In this document: piece after piece, positions 10,541 to 24,177 of the stretch
How positions within the stretch are numbered: the first letter of the stretch is position 1
How the letters are laid out: every line of letters starts with the position of its first letter
Source: Verticillium longisporum
Taxonomy: Eukaryota > Ascomycota > Sordariomycetes > Glomerellales > Plectosphaerellaceae
Direction: 5' to 3'
Assembly: GCA_019188255.1 (NCBI GenBank)
Contig: JAETXT010000005.1
Location: forward strand, 3,162,001 to 3,226,000
Length of the DNA: 64,000 nt
The notes under the pieces: model-generated
What the model was told of the DNA's origin: nothing
The model's input: the letters and a program-made list of their open reading frames with translations, nothing else
Database searches by the model: none
Program-made: the position numbers and the translations under genes

Positions 10541-12386
10541 CTAACCGGCGTGAGACACGATCTCGTTTACAAGGTCGTCCTTCTCCTCATCGTAGTAAGA
10601 GCAAATCTGGTAGGGCAGTGGGACTTCCTTCGAATCGCCATCAGGACCCGAAATGACGTTCAGATTGACACCTGACGACTTGCTCGTAAAGATCTTGGTG
10701 GATGTACTCTCCTTGCTGAAGTAAATCTGGGCACCATCGATCTGGTCCATCATGACCGTAGGGATGACTCCCATGACTTGCAAGGCAAAATTCTGTGACT
10801 TGACTACATCCACCGTGGAGATGAGAGAGTCGACAATCAACGACAGACGATTGGAGTTCTCAATGGTGACGGCGTTGGCCTTGCCCTTAATGATGATCGT
10901 CGTGTTGTTACATCTGCTAATCAACAAAGAATGGTTGTTAGACGCTTCGATCTCAATCGGTTGTGGTTCTTTGTCGTAGTTCTCCTGTTGTGAAACATAA
11001 TATTAGTTGCTATCCATCATGTGTTCGTATTTCACCTCTTACAATTGTCCACTTATTTCCGTCAAGCTCCTTCCTGGGTGGCTTTTTGCTGCGCATGCTC
11101 TCAGGCTTGGGTTTCTTTCCCGGGGCCGGGCTCTTGCCTCGGACAACGCTGGAGGAAGCTCGTAGAGACGGGTTCTTGTGAGTCATCTCCGACTTGTCAA
11201 CCTTTCGGAGGCCCTTGGTTACGGCGTCTCCTCTGTTGAGCTCGGAAAAGACAGCATCAAGGCCGCCCCTTTCTTTACCTGAAGCAGGAGCTTCCCCATT
11301 GCTTAGGTCCAGTACAGGTGGTGGGCCAGGCGGCGGCGGCGGCGGCAAGCCGCTGGTGGGACGGGGAGGAGGCGGTGGCGCTGTCATTGACGAGGCTGTA
11401 ACCAAAGTCTTGGCCACCTCCTGAGCAGGCTGTCCTTTCGGATTCCAAGGTATACCGTTGGGGAAGTATTGCTTGACGTAATCGGCCAGGTCGCGGAACA
11501 CCTGGTAAAAGCTATTAACCCATTCGGCTTGCTGAGGGTCCCTGGTTTCGCGTCAGTAAGGGTTGACGTGGCTATCAGATGTTGCATATCTTAGCTTACT
11601 TGTCTTTCTGTTCCTTCAACACCCGGTTTCCGAAGAACTGGGCCGACCCAAGAGATTCTTCTACATGCTTATACGGACGGTTATCCACGGTTACCCAAGC
11701 GAGTACCATGATGCCCTCGGCGACGGCACTGAGTTGGCTAAAGACAGGCGAGGGCCGGTTAGCGTCCTTGATCTCGGTGGCAGCAATCAGGGCTTCATTG
11801 ATCGGATTCAGAAGCGCGAGATGCTCGGCCCCATTTAGGTCGGGCTTTTTGGCCTTCGTCGTAATGAGCAGATACGTGCGTTGAGCTTGGAAACCTGCGA
11901 GGACCTTGGCAGCCTACAACATCGAATAAGCGTCAGTGGGCACTAGCAGGACAAGATTGAAAGACAATTCTTCTAATCAGGGCAACGAAAGGTTTACCTG
12001 GTCAGCAAGCAGACCGCCAAGTTGCTTCGACTTCTTGACATAGTTCTCGACAGCAGCAGTAATGAATATATCAAACTCTTGGATCGATTCGGGCAGCGGT
12101 TCCGCGGGCGCAGCCTTCGTGGCAGCAGGTAGTTGAGGCGGAGCAGCAGCAGGTGTCGTGGTACTCGATGCGATAGGAGGCGACGGCAGAGTGGGCTGGC
12201 CTGGTGCAGGCGCAGCTTGGGGGAGTTCGATGGTCGACGACGCAATGTCCTCAAGCCTTGCAGTGGCCGCTTCAAGCCTGCGAAGCTGTCAGTGCCTCCA
12301 CTTCTGCCGAATGCACGGAGACAGGCGGTAATATGTACTAACCTCTTGATGAGTGTCGTAAGGTTGTGCATATTGTTGGTCGCCAT
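10541..12386 (-). CDS. Adenylyl cyclase-associated protein (CAP/Srv2)
   Basis: Five exons: 12386-12343, 12277-11998, 11913-11600, 11541-11043 and 10984-10541, with introns of 65, 84, 58 and 58 nt, giving 526 aa. CAP recycles ADP-actin from cofilin and, in yeast, helps Ras activate adenylyl cyclase. The N-terminal helical stretch MHNLTTLIKRLEAATARLED is typical of the cyclase-binding end. The helical-folded domain follows at about 60-255 with QRTYLLITTKAKKPD and KQYFPNGIPWNPKG. A polyproline segment lies at about 268-288, then a WH2-like and basic linker. The C-terminal beta-helix (CARP) domain starts at KWTIENYDK (about 375) and contains NSNRLSLIVDSLISTVDVV. The first exon is only 44 nt. Length and domain order match the family. 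Confidence 0.96.
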
Positions 12387-13442
12387 GTTCGGCTATCCTA
12401 CAGGATGCGATGTTGCAGGAATCAGGGGTGCTTTGGGTTGAAAGACAACAGCAGGAGCCAGAGCGCAAAGGAGCCAGAAGCAATCAAAGGCCGCTGTCGT
12501 CGGTGTGCGGTCACGGGACGACCTTGAAGCGTGAAGATATCCGAGAATCGGGAGATCTGTCTTGTTCTTGCAAGCGGCGCGAGGACGAGGCTGGGGACTT
12601 GGGGGAGAGGGCGAAGTGAGTGACCATGTTGACGGGGGTGCTCCTGAAGGCACACACTATGGAATGGCAGCTAGAGAAGCTTCGGCACAGACAAGGCACC
12701 CGCCCCGCCGCTAGGTACCCACTGTCCGTCAGAGCGCAACCGCAGGTCTTATTGCTCACAGAAGAGAATTCCCGACAATAGACAGATATATGGTGTCAGA
12801 CCAACAAAGTGTTCCCTTCAAGTCGTGATTTCGACCAAGAATTCATGCACTCCCTGTGCATTAGGTTGTTCTTGCTTGACCCAATGACCGTGGTCTCCTT
12901 GTCGCACTGCCTGTGCTACCAGGAACCGAGACCATCTTTCAACGCGGCTACCAGAATATCCCTCGAACTCATCTCGTAGATTGGACAGGCAGGCGGCATC
13001 CAAATCGACCTTCTGCATGTTCGCCGAGGTACAATGAGTCCCATATTAACATGCTTGCTTTCTCGTACTGCCCGACCGTCTAGGTGACGAGATCGCAGGC
13101 TCCATAGTCCAGGATGTATGCAGATATCCGGTACTTTCTAAGTACTGGTGTTTGGTCCCGATCGGCGAACCTTGAGCGCCTTGCCAGCGGCCCTGCATAT
13201 TGGGACATCGAACACATCATGAGTTTGCTACCTGCAGCCTGAATGCTGGTTTTCAACAGCCAGTGGCGAGTATGCATCGTGAGCAAACAAACCTGTAACT
13301 CAATATCGTTTCATTGGAGTGTCTCTCCGAACTCGAGTTTCCTTAATCTCCCTGTAGCTGAAACGCTGAAGCTCGTCGTGGTCGTGATAAGACGGTCTTC
13401 GGAGGTCACCTGTTGCAGTCAGCAAGTCTACCAAAGGCCGCC
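12387..13442. other. Intergenic region, divergent promoters of CAP and Mak32-like gene
   Basis: The 1,056 bp separate two divergent starts. The only ORF with protein-like composition is on the minus strand at 12818-13018 (66 codons, listed separately). The rest shows no repeat, RNA gene or motif I can support. Confidence 0.45.
12818..13018 (-). CDS. Possible small hypothetical protein
   Basis: An uninterrupted 66-codon ORF opens MQKVDLDAACLSNLRDEF and ends FLVEITT. Its mix of charged and hydrophobic residues looks more like a natural protein than the neighbouring chance ORFs, which are Ser/Pro/Arg-rich. I do not recognise the family and see no splice-linked extension. It lies on the CAP strand, about 430 bp upstream of the CAP start, so it could also be a transcribed leader or a chance ORF. 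Confidence 0.2.
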   Translation of the reverse strand: MQKVDLDAACLSNLRDEFEGYSGSRVERWSRFLVAQAVRQGDHGHWVKQEQPNAQGVHEFLVEITT

Positions 13443-14766
13443 ATGGAATTCTTGTCGGTGAAGGATGACGTTCTCACAGAGGCAGAACTTGCGGCTTTAA
13501 CGCCTTTGGATGTCGTTACGCTGGGCATGGTCATCATAGGTGAGGTTTCTTCGACACACCCCACCGACTCGAGGCTCGCTACTCAACGGTTCGATCATGC
13601 TGACCTGTGAAGATGAGATTGAGTTCGAGGAACCCATGCCACCGGTCAAAGATATACTAGGCGGTGCGGGCACGTATTCCGCTATAGGAGCACGTCTTTT
13701 CTCTCCCCCTCCTATGTCTTCTTCCGTTGGCTGGGTGGTCGATCAAGGAACCGATTTCCCCGCCGACCTTACAACCCTGATTGAAACTTGGAACACGTCG
13801 GCTCTGATGCGCAAATCAACTGAACGCCTTACTACCCGAGGCTGGAACGGTTACGAAAACACCGGAAACACAACGAAGCGCGCATTCAAGTACACCACCC
13901 CAAAGAAACGCCTCACGGCTGAAGATCTGACGCCAACGCTGCTTTTGTCTCGCTCGTTTCACCTGATTTGTTCGCCAACGAGGTGCAGAGAGCTGGTTGC
14001 AGATATCACGACTTCCAGAAAGGCCTTATCACCACCAGACTCATACGTGAAACCAATCTTCGTCTGGGAGCCAGTCCCCGACTTATGCACCCCCGATGAG
14101 CTGCTCAACTGCACGAACACACTGCCACTCGTTGACGTTTGCAGCCCCAACCACGCAGAGCTTGCAGGGTTCATGGGTGATCATGGCTTGGATCTGAACA
14201 CGGGCGAGATATCCACTGCGGCCGTGGAACGTTCCTGTGAACAGCTCTTAGCGAGTATGCCCTTACAGTCGTTTACCCTCGTGGTGCGTGCCGGCGAGAA
14301 AGGCTGCTACATCGCTAAGAATGGTGGACGGAAGCGTCAGCCTCATGCACCTCGCGATGGTGTCAAGCGTCGGAAGAAGGAGTACACTCGCGGCGGCCTC
14401 CGGCCCGACACTGATATGGAGGCACTCTTCGCAGGCATGTTACAGGACGAAGAGGGCACCATCGCACGTGAAGAAATCGAGGTTGATCCTGGCGTCGAGC
14501 GCTGGGTACCTGCCTATCATCAAGATGCATCCCTGGTCGTTGATCCTACTGGAGGGGGCAATAGCTTTTTAGGTGGGCTTGCGGCGGCCCTCGCGCGAGG
14601 CAAGAGTGTAGAGGAGGCTGCTACATGGGGCAGCGTGTCAGCGAGCTTTGCAATCGAGCAAGTGGGCATGCCCATCCTCGGCAAAGACGAGCACGGTAAC
14701 GAGACATGGAACGGCATCCGAGTAAATCAAAGACTCGAGGAATATCGGCATCGACTACCAGAGTGA
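13443..14766 (+). CDS. PfkB-family (ribokinase-like) protein, Mak32 type
   Basis: Exons are 13443-13539 and 13613-14766; a 73-nt intron joins LGMVII to DEIEF, giving 416 aa. The order LGMVIIDEIEF, then GGAGTYSAIGARLF at about 46-60, is the N-terminal signature of Mak32-like proteins. The C-terminal PfkB signature is DPTGGGNSFLGGLAAALARG at about 343-362. In active sugar and nucleoside kinases this motif usually reads D-T-x-G-A-G-D and its last Asp is the catalytic base; here Asn349 takes that place. So the protein may be an inactive or altered kinase. Yeast Mak32 is genetically linked to maintenance of L-A double-stranded RNA, but its biochemistry is unclear. A Lys/Arg-rich insertion near 300-315 (KRRKKEY) is unusual. 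It converges on MCM3. Confidence 0.88.
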
Positions 14767-15119
14767 ACGAACGAGAACCCACAGCTGACGAGGTGGGTGA
14801 GTGCGGGCCGGTGTGTGCAAAGAGAGAGGAAGGGTGAGACGCACAGAGACTTGAAGTCAAACAAACGCGCTGGGAGACATGGGCAGTGATTGAGTGCCAT
14901 TGTCAAACATCTGAAGAACAGGTGCAGAAATCATACATCATTATGTTGTTGAAAGCCACACAGCCCTTGGCCTGCCAAAACTATGATTGAGTCTTTGGAT
15001 CATGCAGATCAAGCGCGGCATCAGCCTTTCACCCATCGTAAACCAACCGCAGCTGCCTGGTCAACAATACCCCACTGCCGAACATTCTATTTAGGATAAT
15101 GCAACACCATGTGATACAG
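14767..15119. other. Intergenic region between convergent Mak32-like gene and MCM3
   Basis: This 353 bp presumably holds both 3' UTRs. I see no coding sequence or repeat in it. Confidence 0.5.
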
Positions 15120-17934
<2,815 letters not shown>

Positions 17935-18037
17935 CTGGACGAGTGGTAACACGGGTTCTGTGGAGCGACCTCACAAGAGGGAGTGAGGCTGTCTAGAGAG
18001 TTCGTGACGTTGGGAGGCGGTCGTTCGAGGGGCCACG

Positions 18038-18185
18038 ACGCGTGAGATTCGAAAATGAGGGGCTGCGACGCGTGCCTTCATTGACTCTAAAGCAGTTATG
18101 GCGCGTTAAGTGGTTGTGGAAATTATCCAATGGGCAAAGCCGAAAGGCTCCACTCGGCGTAAGGAGGGTTTCTAGGGGGACGCGT
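18038..18185. promoter_or_regulatory. Three MluI cell-cycle boxes (ACGCGT) upstream of MCM3
   Basis: Perfect ACGCGT sites occur at 18038-18043, 18068-18073 and 18180-18185, about 104, 134 and 246 bp upstream of the MCM3 ATG. The first two sit in similar 30-bp-spaced contexts (cGACGCGTg). In yeasts MBF (Mbp1/Swi6) binds this palindrome and drives G1/S expression of replication genes, including MCMs. The clustering at the expected distance supports S-phase control of MCM3. Confidence 0.6.
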
Positions 18186-18227
18186 TGGCTTTCGGGCCAG
18201 CAGGCAGCGCGCTCTCAGGCGGGGGAC

Positions 18228-18958
18228 GGATATTTGCTCGGCCCTTGTTGGATATTTGCTCTGCCCAACAGGGGTAAAGCCACAATAGACAGGGGGAAAG
18301 CCACAAACACAGCGCCACCACCAAAATTAGCTATAGCAACTATATACCTGTCCTCGTCTCTTGTACCTTCGAGTTACTCGATAGAATAGCAAGGCAGGCG
18401 AGTCGCTGAACGGCCATTGGCAGCCCTTGGCGGCCTGAGGCAGCTGGTACTAATTTTTTTACATTACAAATCAGGATATCGGAAAGACTGCGGTAAACGC
18501 CGAATTGGCCTTAATTGGAGGCTATTCAGAACCCTCCCTGTTGGTAGGACCCTCGGTGACGGCCTCGGTGACGGCCGGTGAGTTTATCGGTGAAGGAGGC
18601 ATCGTAGAGGCTTCGTATAACGATAAAATGATAGATTCGTGATGTCTGGAGGGCTTAAAATAGGCGTATTTGGTGCTATTGTTGCATTTGAGGGTGTTGA
18701 TAATGCGGTGGATATATAGGGCAATTGTAGAGCCTTGGGGGGCTGCTAATTAGCCCTACGCTGGTTTATTAGCTGGTCATAGCTGGTCTTCAGCTCGGAA
18801 TTCATTGAGAGACTCGAGTGTATAAGAGAAAAGGATAGGTACATAGTTGCTATAGCTAATTTTGGTGGTGGAGCTGTGTTTGTGGCTTTCCCCCTGTCTA
18901 TTGTGGCTTTACCCCTGTTGGGCAGAGCAAATATCCAACAAGGGCCGAGCAAATATCC
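18228..18958. mobile_element. 731-bp non-autonomous inverted-repeat (MITE-like) element
   Basis: The left end starts GGATATTTGCTCGGCCC and the right end finishes with its reverse complement. The inverted repeats are almost identical for about 125 bp and recognisable for about 155 bp; part of the mismatch in the inner portion is transitions. Each repeat carries GGATATTTGCTC twice (18228, 18250) and a 21-bp-offset duplication of a GGGG(T/G)AAAGCCACAA unit. The ORFs across each repeat translate to the same peptide, as expected for a palindrome, and are not genes. There is no transposase. No clean target duplication is visible; a loose direct similarity (CTCTC..AGGCG.GGGAC) flanks both sides. The superfamily is unknown. 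Confidence 0.75.
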
Positions 18959-19407
18959 TTCCTCTCTTAGGCGAGGGAACGCACCGACCGCGAGTCTTCT
19001 CCTTGGGTTGAGTTCGGTCCGAATTGATTCATCCCGACATCGGGTTCCAGTGTTTCGGCTAGTGTCGTCAGAACATCTCTCGACCCTCCTTGTGGAAAGT
19101 TTCTTGCAGTAGATTTGCCATCGACGTCCTCAAGTTCGTGACTATGTCGATGCCGAGTCAAAAACCGCTTCCGACACGGGCCGTGTTCGGGGTCGGGACC
19201 TGGATCTCATGCTACTCCGCCGATATGAATATGGTCCCTCTCGACACGTATAAGGACCTCCAGAGCCAGAGCGCCACAGCTCACTAGACTGGCGCTCGTG
19301 TTTGCGAACGTCACCAAATCTTCGCCGCAGCCCTCCAGCCTGAGCTCGACCACCGACTGTCGTAGTACTATGATCTCGTTGAGCAATGAAAGAGGCTCTC
19401 GAGCGAC
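18959..19407. other. Intergenic region upstream of aminotransferase
   Basis: About 450 bp between the inverted-repeat element and the aminotransferase start. Several overlapping short ORFs on both strands are low-complexity and unsupported. It presumably contains the aminotransferase promoter; no specific motif is recognised. Confidence 0.4.
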
Positions 19408-20979
19408 ATGGCAAACGACCAAGTAGTGCCCAAGTCCGCTGTCCTGCATCGTGACCTGCGGCATCAATTTCTGCAACTTGCCAGTTGCGAGGGTCACTAC
19501 TGCATTCTCACAGACGGGAGGAAGATCTTCGATTCTTCTGGCGGTGCCGCTGTGGCATGCCTTGGCCACGGACACCCGAGAGTTCTAAAGGCGATGAGAC
19601 AGCAAAACGCGATCGCCACATACTGCGCAACAACGTTCTTTGCGCACAGCACGTCTGAGGAATTATGTCAACTTCTCGTTGACTCGACTGAGGCCACATG
19701 TCAAAAGCCTTCATCGTAAGCAGTGGTATGTCTCCAGCGTCGCGAAAAAGGGCATCGTCTTTGCTAAAAGGCATAGGCTCAGAAGCCATGGAGGCGGCAA
19801 TCAAACTTTCGCGTCAGTTTTTTCTCGAACAGACACCGGCACAGCGCACAAGATACAGGTTCATATCCAGGAGCCGCTCCTATCATGGGATCACGTTGGG
19901 GGCGCTGTCTATTGGCGGACACGCTGGCCGACGAGCGAACTTTGAGCCCATGATGTGCAATAACACATCGGTCGTGTCGCCTTGTTTTTCTTACAGAGGC
20001 CAGGCAAGTCACGAGACCGACGCTTTGTATGTTGCAAGACTTGCGAAGGAGTTGGAGGACGAATTCATACGCCTTGGTCCCCAGACAGTATGTGCATTTG
20101 TTGCAGAGCCTGTTGTCGGAGCGGTAAGGCATTGTACAAATGGGCCTTGGCCAGCACCTTTAAGCTGATCATGCGAGTACCACAGGCACTTGGCTGTGTG
20201 CCTGCAGTACCAGGTTATTTCAAGGCCATGAAAGCTGTGTGCGAAAAATACGGAGCGCTACTTATTCTCGATGAAGTCATGTGCGGCATGGGTCGAACAG
20301 GCACCCTTCATGCATGGCAAGATGAAGGTGTGGCCCCTGACCTCCAAACCATTGGCAAAGGGCTCGGCGGTGGCTATCGACCAGTTGCAGGACTTCTTAT
20401 CAGCCGTCGAATTGTAGATGTGCTTGAAAACGGCAGCGGGCAAGTACAATTTCTCTCTTTCACCTCCCTGCTTTCTTGATGCAGCTAACATGTACGTACA
20501 GCATCTTCGTTCATGGCCATACTTACCAGGCTCATCTCAGCGCCTGTGCTGCGGCTCTTGAGGTTCAACGCATCGTTGTGTCCGATAACCTTTTGGAGAA
20601 CGTGAGGGATAAGGGGAGCCGCTTATCCAGGCAGCTCAGAAGCAACCTTGACAGTCATGCTCATGTCGGTGACATCCGTGGGAAAGGACTCTTCTGGGGC
20701 GTAGAGTTTGTCTTCGATAGACGCACTAAAGATCCCTTCCCGCGCCACGCACAGATCGCAGCGAGATTGTCCGATCTGGCGCTTACTGAGCCCTACGGGA
20801 TCACGGTATACCCAGGAGCTGGCACAGTCGATGGCTACAGCGGAGATCACATCATCCTGGCACCGCCGTACACCATCACCGATTCTGATGTTGATTTGCT
20901 GGTAGAGAGTGTGACAAAGCTCATACGTCATTTCTTCCATTATGAGATTAACCTCCCCGAGAAATCGAGAGACAGCTGA
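19408..20979 (+). CDS. Class III (PLP) aminotransferase, with GC-AG intron and apparent frameshift
   Basis: Exons are 19408-19725, 19777-20123, 20186-20439 and 20502-20979, about 465 aa once one missing base is allowed for. Class III enzymes transfer amino groups using pyridoxal phosphate; the substrate cannot be told from sequence. Motifs in order: DGRKIFDSSGGAAVACLGHG, YCATTFFAHSTSEELC, the PLP phosphate-binding SSGSEAMEAAIKLSR (split by a 51-nt intron), LLILDEVMCGMGRTG, the PLP lysine (about 280) in TIGKGLGGGYRP, and FVHGHTYQAH. Intron 3 has a GC donor (GCAAGT at 20440) with a perfect CTAAC branch site and a TACAG acceptor; only this choice yields NGSGIFVHGHTYQ. Near 19692 the frame slips by one base between LVDSTE and MSKAFIVSSG, and no GT-AG intron repairs it. 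So this is either a sequencing error or a pseudogene. Confidence 0.88.
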
Positions 20980-21503
20980 AATCTACTTGACCTTGTGGTA
21001 TTGATTTGAGCTGAACCGGGCCAAGATACAAAGAACGTTAAGAAGGTCAGAAGTACTGCCCTGGACCATCAGTTATGATGAGAGCATCAACAGAACGAGC
21101 GGTCAAATTCCACAATAGTCGAGCATATGTCAATCAGAACTGAGATGTTAAATCGATGTTGGTAATTTTCATGAGACTGCCACTTATGCCTTGTCCGTGA
21201 TTACATAATTAATATCCCCAGGAGTTTGACCCCGGATAGAGACCGTGAGGCCCACTCAATCAACCCCCCCACCACGCCTACCCTCCTTGATTTGATCAAT
21301 CAACCGTCGTAGCTCTGTTGTGCAACGCTTGCTGTTGCTCTATCGTGAGCATACAAGTCCTGACAACTGCTCTTTACACCACATGGCACAGACTCGACGT
21401 GCATATTTTCAAAAGCGACGCAGAAACGCGAGCTGTCCCTTCCAACGTGCCTAAACTCGCTTAGCGTCCCCATCACCTGGATGTCGCCATTAATCAGTTA
21501 GCC
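20980..21503. other. Intergenic region before EXO70
   Basis: 524 bp between two plus-strand genes. It should hold the aminotransferase terminator and the EXO70 promoter. No coding sequence or repeat is supported. Confidence 0.45.
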
Positions 21504-23480
21504 ATGGCTGTGACGGTGACAAATAACCGCCAAATCGCGGATGAAGAGGCGCGTGCCGAAGTCGATGTGCTAAGCTCCCGGCTCGAGAAGACGACCCAAT
21601 TGACACGGAAGATACAAGCCTCGCTGGGGAGACTTGATGCCACGGGCAAGAGTGTACGCGATGTTGCAGGCCCCCTCAATGGCGAGACAAAGAAGTTGCA
21701 GGTTCTTGGCCACAGTACGTTGCTCACCAGTCCAGCCGGTCCAAATTTCCCTGCGCAACAGAGTTACTGACTTCCTATGCTCTCCAAAGACATCGACAAA
21801 GTTGTATCGTCTATTGAGAAACTGCGACAGCCAGCCGATAGTAAGAATGATGAGGAACAGATCATAAGGGCGGGACCTGACAAGGCTGGACTTGTCAACT
21901 ATCTTGCCTCCGTTAAAAGATTGAACCAAGCCTTAGCCGATATGCAGGCCTCGAACCTGCGGGCAAACCAGCAGACCATCGCCGACCTTTCACGCCTAGT
22001 GAAGTCCGGCAACACACAGCTTGAAGGTCATTTCGACAAACTCATTCGCGCCGAGACACCGCGATCGATCGAACCACTACACTACATTACCAAAGACGTC
22101 CCGTTCCCCACACTCTCACAGAGCGTAATCACGCCCTTGGCTCTCATCAGGGCACATGTGGCTGGTAGACAACCCCAGGTGACTTCTCAAGAGTCTCCAG
22201 CTGCCAAGATCTTTGCCGATGTCCGGGGGCAATATCTGTCGTCAACACTGGTCAATTTGGCCGCTGCAAGTGTCAATACGGCAAAGAAGAAGAACTCGGA
22301 AGCCATATATAGGGCTGGGACCAACGGCATCGGCACATATGCGCAAGCCATGGAAGGCCTCTTCCTGGCGGAGTACGAGAATATTTGCAACCTCTTCAAT
22401 CGGGGTGACTGGGGGCCCATATTTCAGGTCACATGTCAGGCGGCTTTAGCAGAGCTAGCACGCGCTGTTAGAGAGCTGAACGTTCACATCAAAGCCCATC
22501 TCACTACAGATTGCTACCTGGCGTACGAAATAACCGAGATCATGTCAAGCCTCTCTGAAAAACTGGAAACGCGAACCGGGGAGCTTAAGTCGTCCCTAGC
22601 CGCAGCCCTTCGCCCTGTGAGAGAAACAGCCAAATCTTCACTTGCCGAGCTGCTGGAGGATACCAGGCGCAGAGTCGGCAACATGCAAGTACTTCCTGCC
22701 GATGGCGCGCCCGTCCCCATCGTCTCCGAAACCATGCAACGTTTACAAGCTATGGTGGAATTCCTGCGCCCCGTTTCGAGTATCATGGTTTCTATTGGCG
22801 ACGGGGGCTGGAAGTCTGTCGCCGCTGCGAATGGCCGCTCAGCAGATGTCATCCCAAGCCTGGCATCATTCGACATCGGTGCTGATGGCAAGGACATCTT
22901 CTCACATTATTGCACAGATACCATTGAGACATTACTTTCATCTCTTAATCAAAAGGCTCAAGCTGTGCTCCGAGGTGGTCGGGGAGTGCTGGGTGTTTTT
23001 TTGGCAAACAACGTTGTGATTGTGGAGCGGATGATTCGCGATTCTGATCTTGCTCCGTTGCTCGAGCAGCGTCTGGCATTGCTCGACCAGTGGCGAAAGA
23101 AGTCCAAAAGTCTGTATACCATGGACTGCAAGGAGGTATCCAGCCATCTGTTCGATGTTATCCACACGAACAAACAGCGACCTACCTCGGGCCAACCTGA
23201 TTCGAGCTCCATCGTCAAAAGCCTGAGCAGCAAGGACAAGGCCAACATCAAGAACAAGTTTCAATCATTTAATGCATCGTTCGACGAAATGGTTACAAAA
23301 CACAAGTCCTACAACATGGAACGCGAGGTTCGTCAGATGGTCGCGCGCGATATGCAGCAAAAGCTTGAACCGTTATACAACCGTTTCTGGGACCGCTATC
23401 ACGAAGTCGACAAGGGCAAGGGGAAGTACGTAAAGTACGACAAGAGTGCTATATCGGTGGTCTTTGTCACTCTTTACTAG
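21504..23480 (+). CDS. EXO70: Exocyst complex component Exo70
   Basis: Exon 1 is 21504-21714 and exon 2 is 21790-23480; a 75-nt intron joins VLGH to NIDKVV, giving 633 aa. Exo70 binds PI(4,5)P2 and Rho GTPases and tethers secretory vesicles to the plasma membrane at growing tips. The N-terminus is a heptad-rich coiled coil (EEARAEVDVLSSRLEKTTQL to GPLNGETKKLQ). The body is a long all-helical stack, and near the end lies FNASFDEMVTKHKSYN, followed by REVRQMVARDMQQKLEPLYN and FWDRYHEVDKGKGKYVKYDK, the conserved C-terminal signature. Length matches filamentous-fungal Exo70. The start ATG has context GCCATGG. The gene is followed by 697 bp before the convergent RNA-processing gene. Confidence 0.94.
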
Positions 23481-24177
23481 GCGCTTTTTTTTCTTGTAGC
23501 GGCGTCACGGACAACACATACAAGTTGGGGTCTAGAGGGAATCCGGATCATGAGAGGCGTTTGCAGTTGATTACAGGAGTTAGGTCGTGCATGTCTAATC
23601 GCCAAGATATCGGAATGGTCACAGCATATGTTTATGAGCAATTGTCCAAGTGTTGGGTCATGACAACATGCTGCGCCGGCGCTGGGATCACTTGAAATTA
23701 CTTACATCGGACCATCCAGGTCGTTTTTCTCACTGTGCCCCATGGGGGTACGCTAGTCTTCACTTCATGAATATTGCGCTGTTGATTGGTTTTTTTTTAT
23801 CCTCTGATTGTCTGTAACACCACGGCCGAAACATAAGGCTCATTGCCATGACTCGATCCAGATACGACGGCGAAACGCTCTGTACATCTGCATCGATCTG
23901 AGCTGATCTGATACAGTAAGGTTAGCTATCCTAGCAATCGCTGTCTGAATTAGCTAGATTCTGGCGTGTGCAGCAAAGAAAGGACTGCATAGGAGCGTCC
24001 AGCGAATGAAGGCCATGACCAGAATTTTGGAGGTAAATTTACCTCTATATATGGTTACTCATGACGACCTGAGTATTGTTGTTTCTGTATCACCCATGAG
24101 CACACATGAAACCATGGTGAGGGTCGGAGGGAATGAGTCCGCTTGGGGTGCACTGAACAGATAGCACAGTATTGTTA
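23481..24177. other. Intergenic region between convergent genes
   Basis: 697 bp between the stops of EXO70 and the RNA-end-processing gene. It contains T-rich stretches near 23486 and 23791 that may be 3' UTR. No ORF, RNA gene or repeat is supported. Confidence 0.45.

Noticed and set aside
18042..18952. Two ORFs giving the same peptide (MLGPCWIFALPNRGKATIDR-like)
   Set aside because: They are the two arms of the 731-bp inverted repeat read on opposite strands, not genes.
19698..19776. Unspliced reading through 19,726-19,776 of the aminotransferase
   Set aside because: The frame stays open, but the 17 extra residues split the conserved SSGSEAMEA motif, and GTATGT...TAG ends fit an intron.
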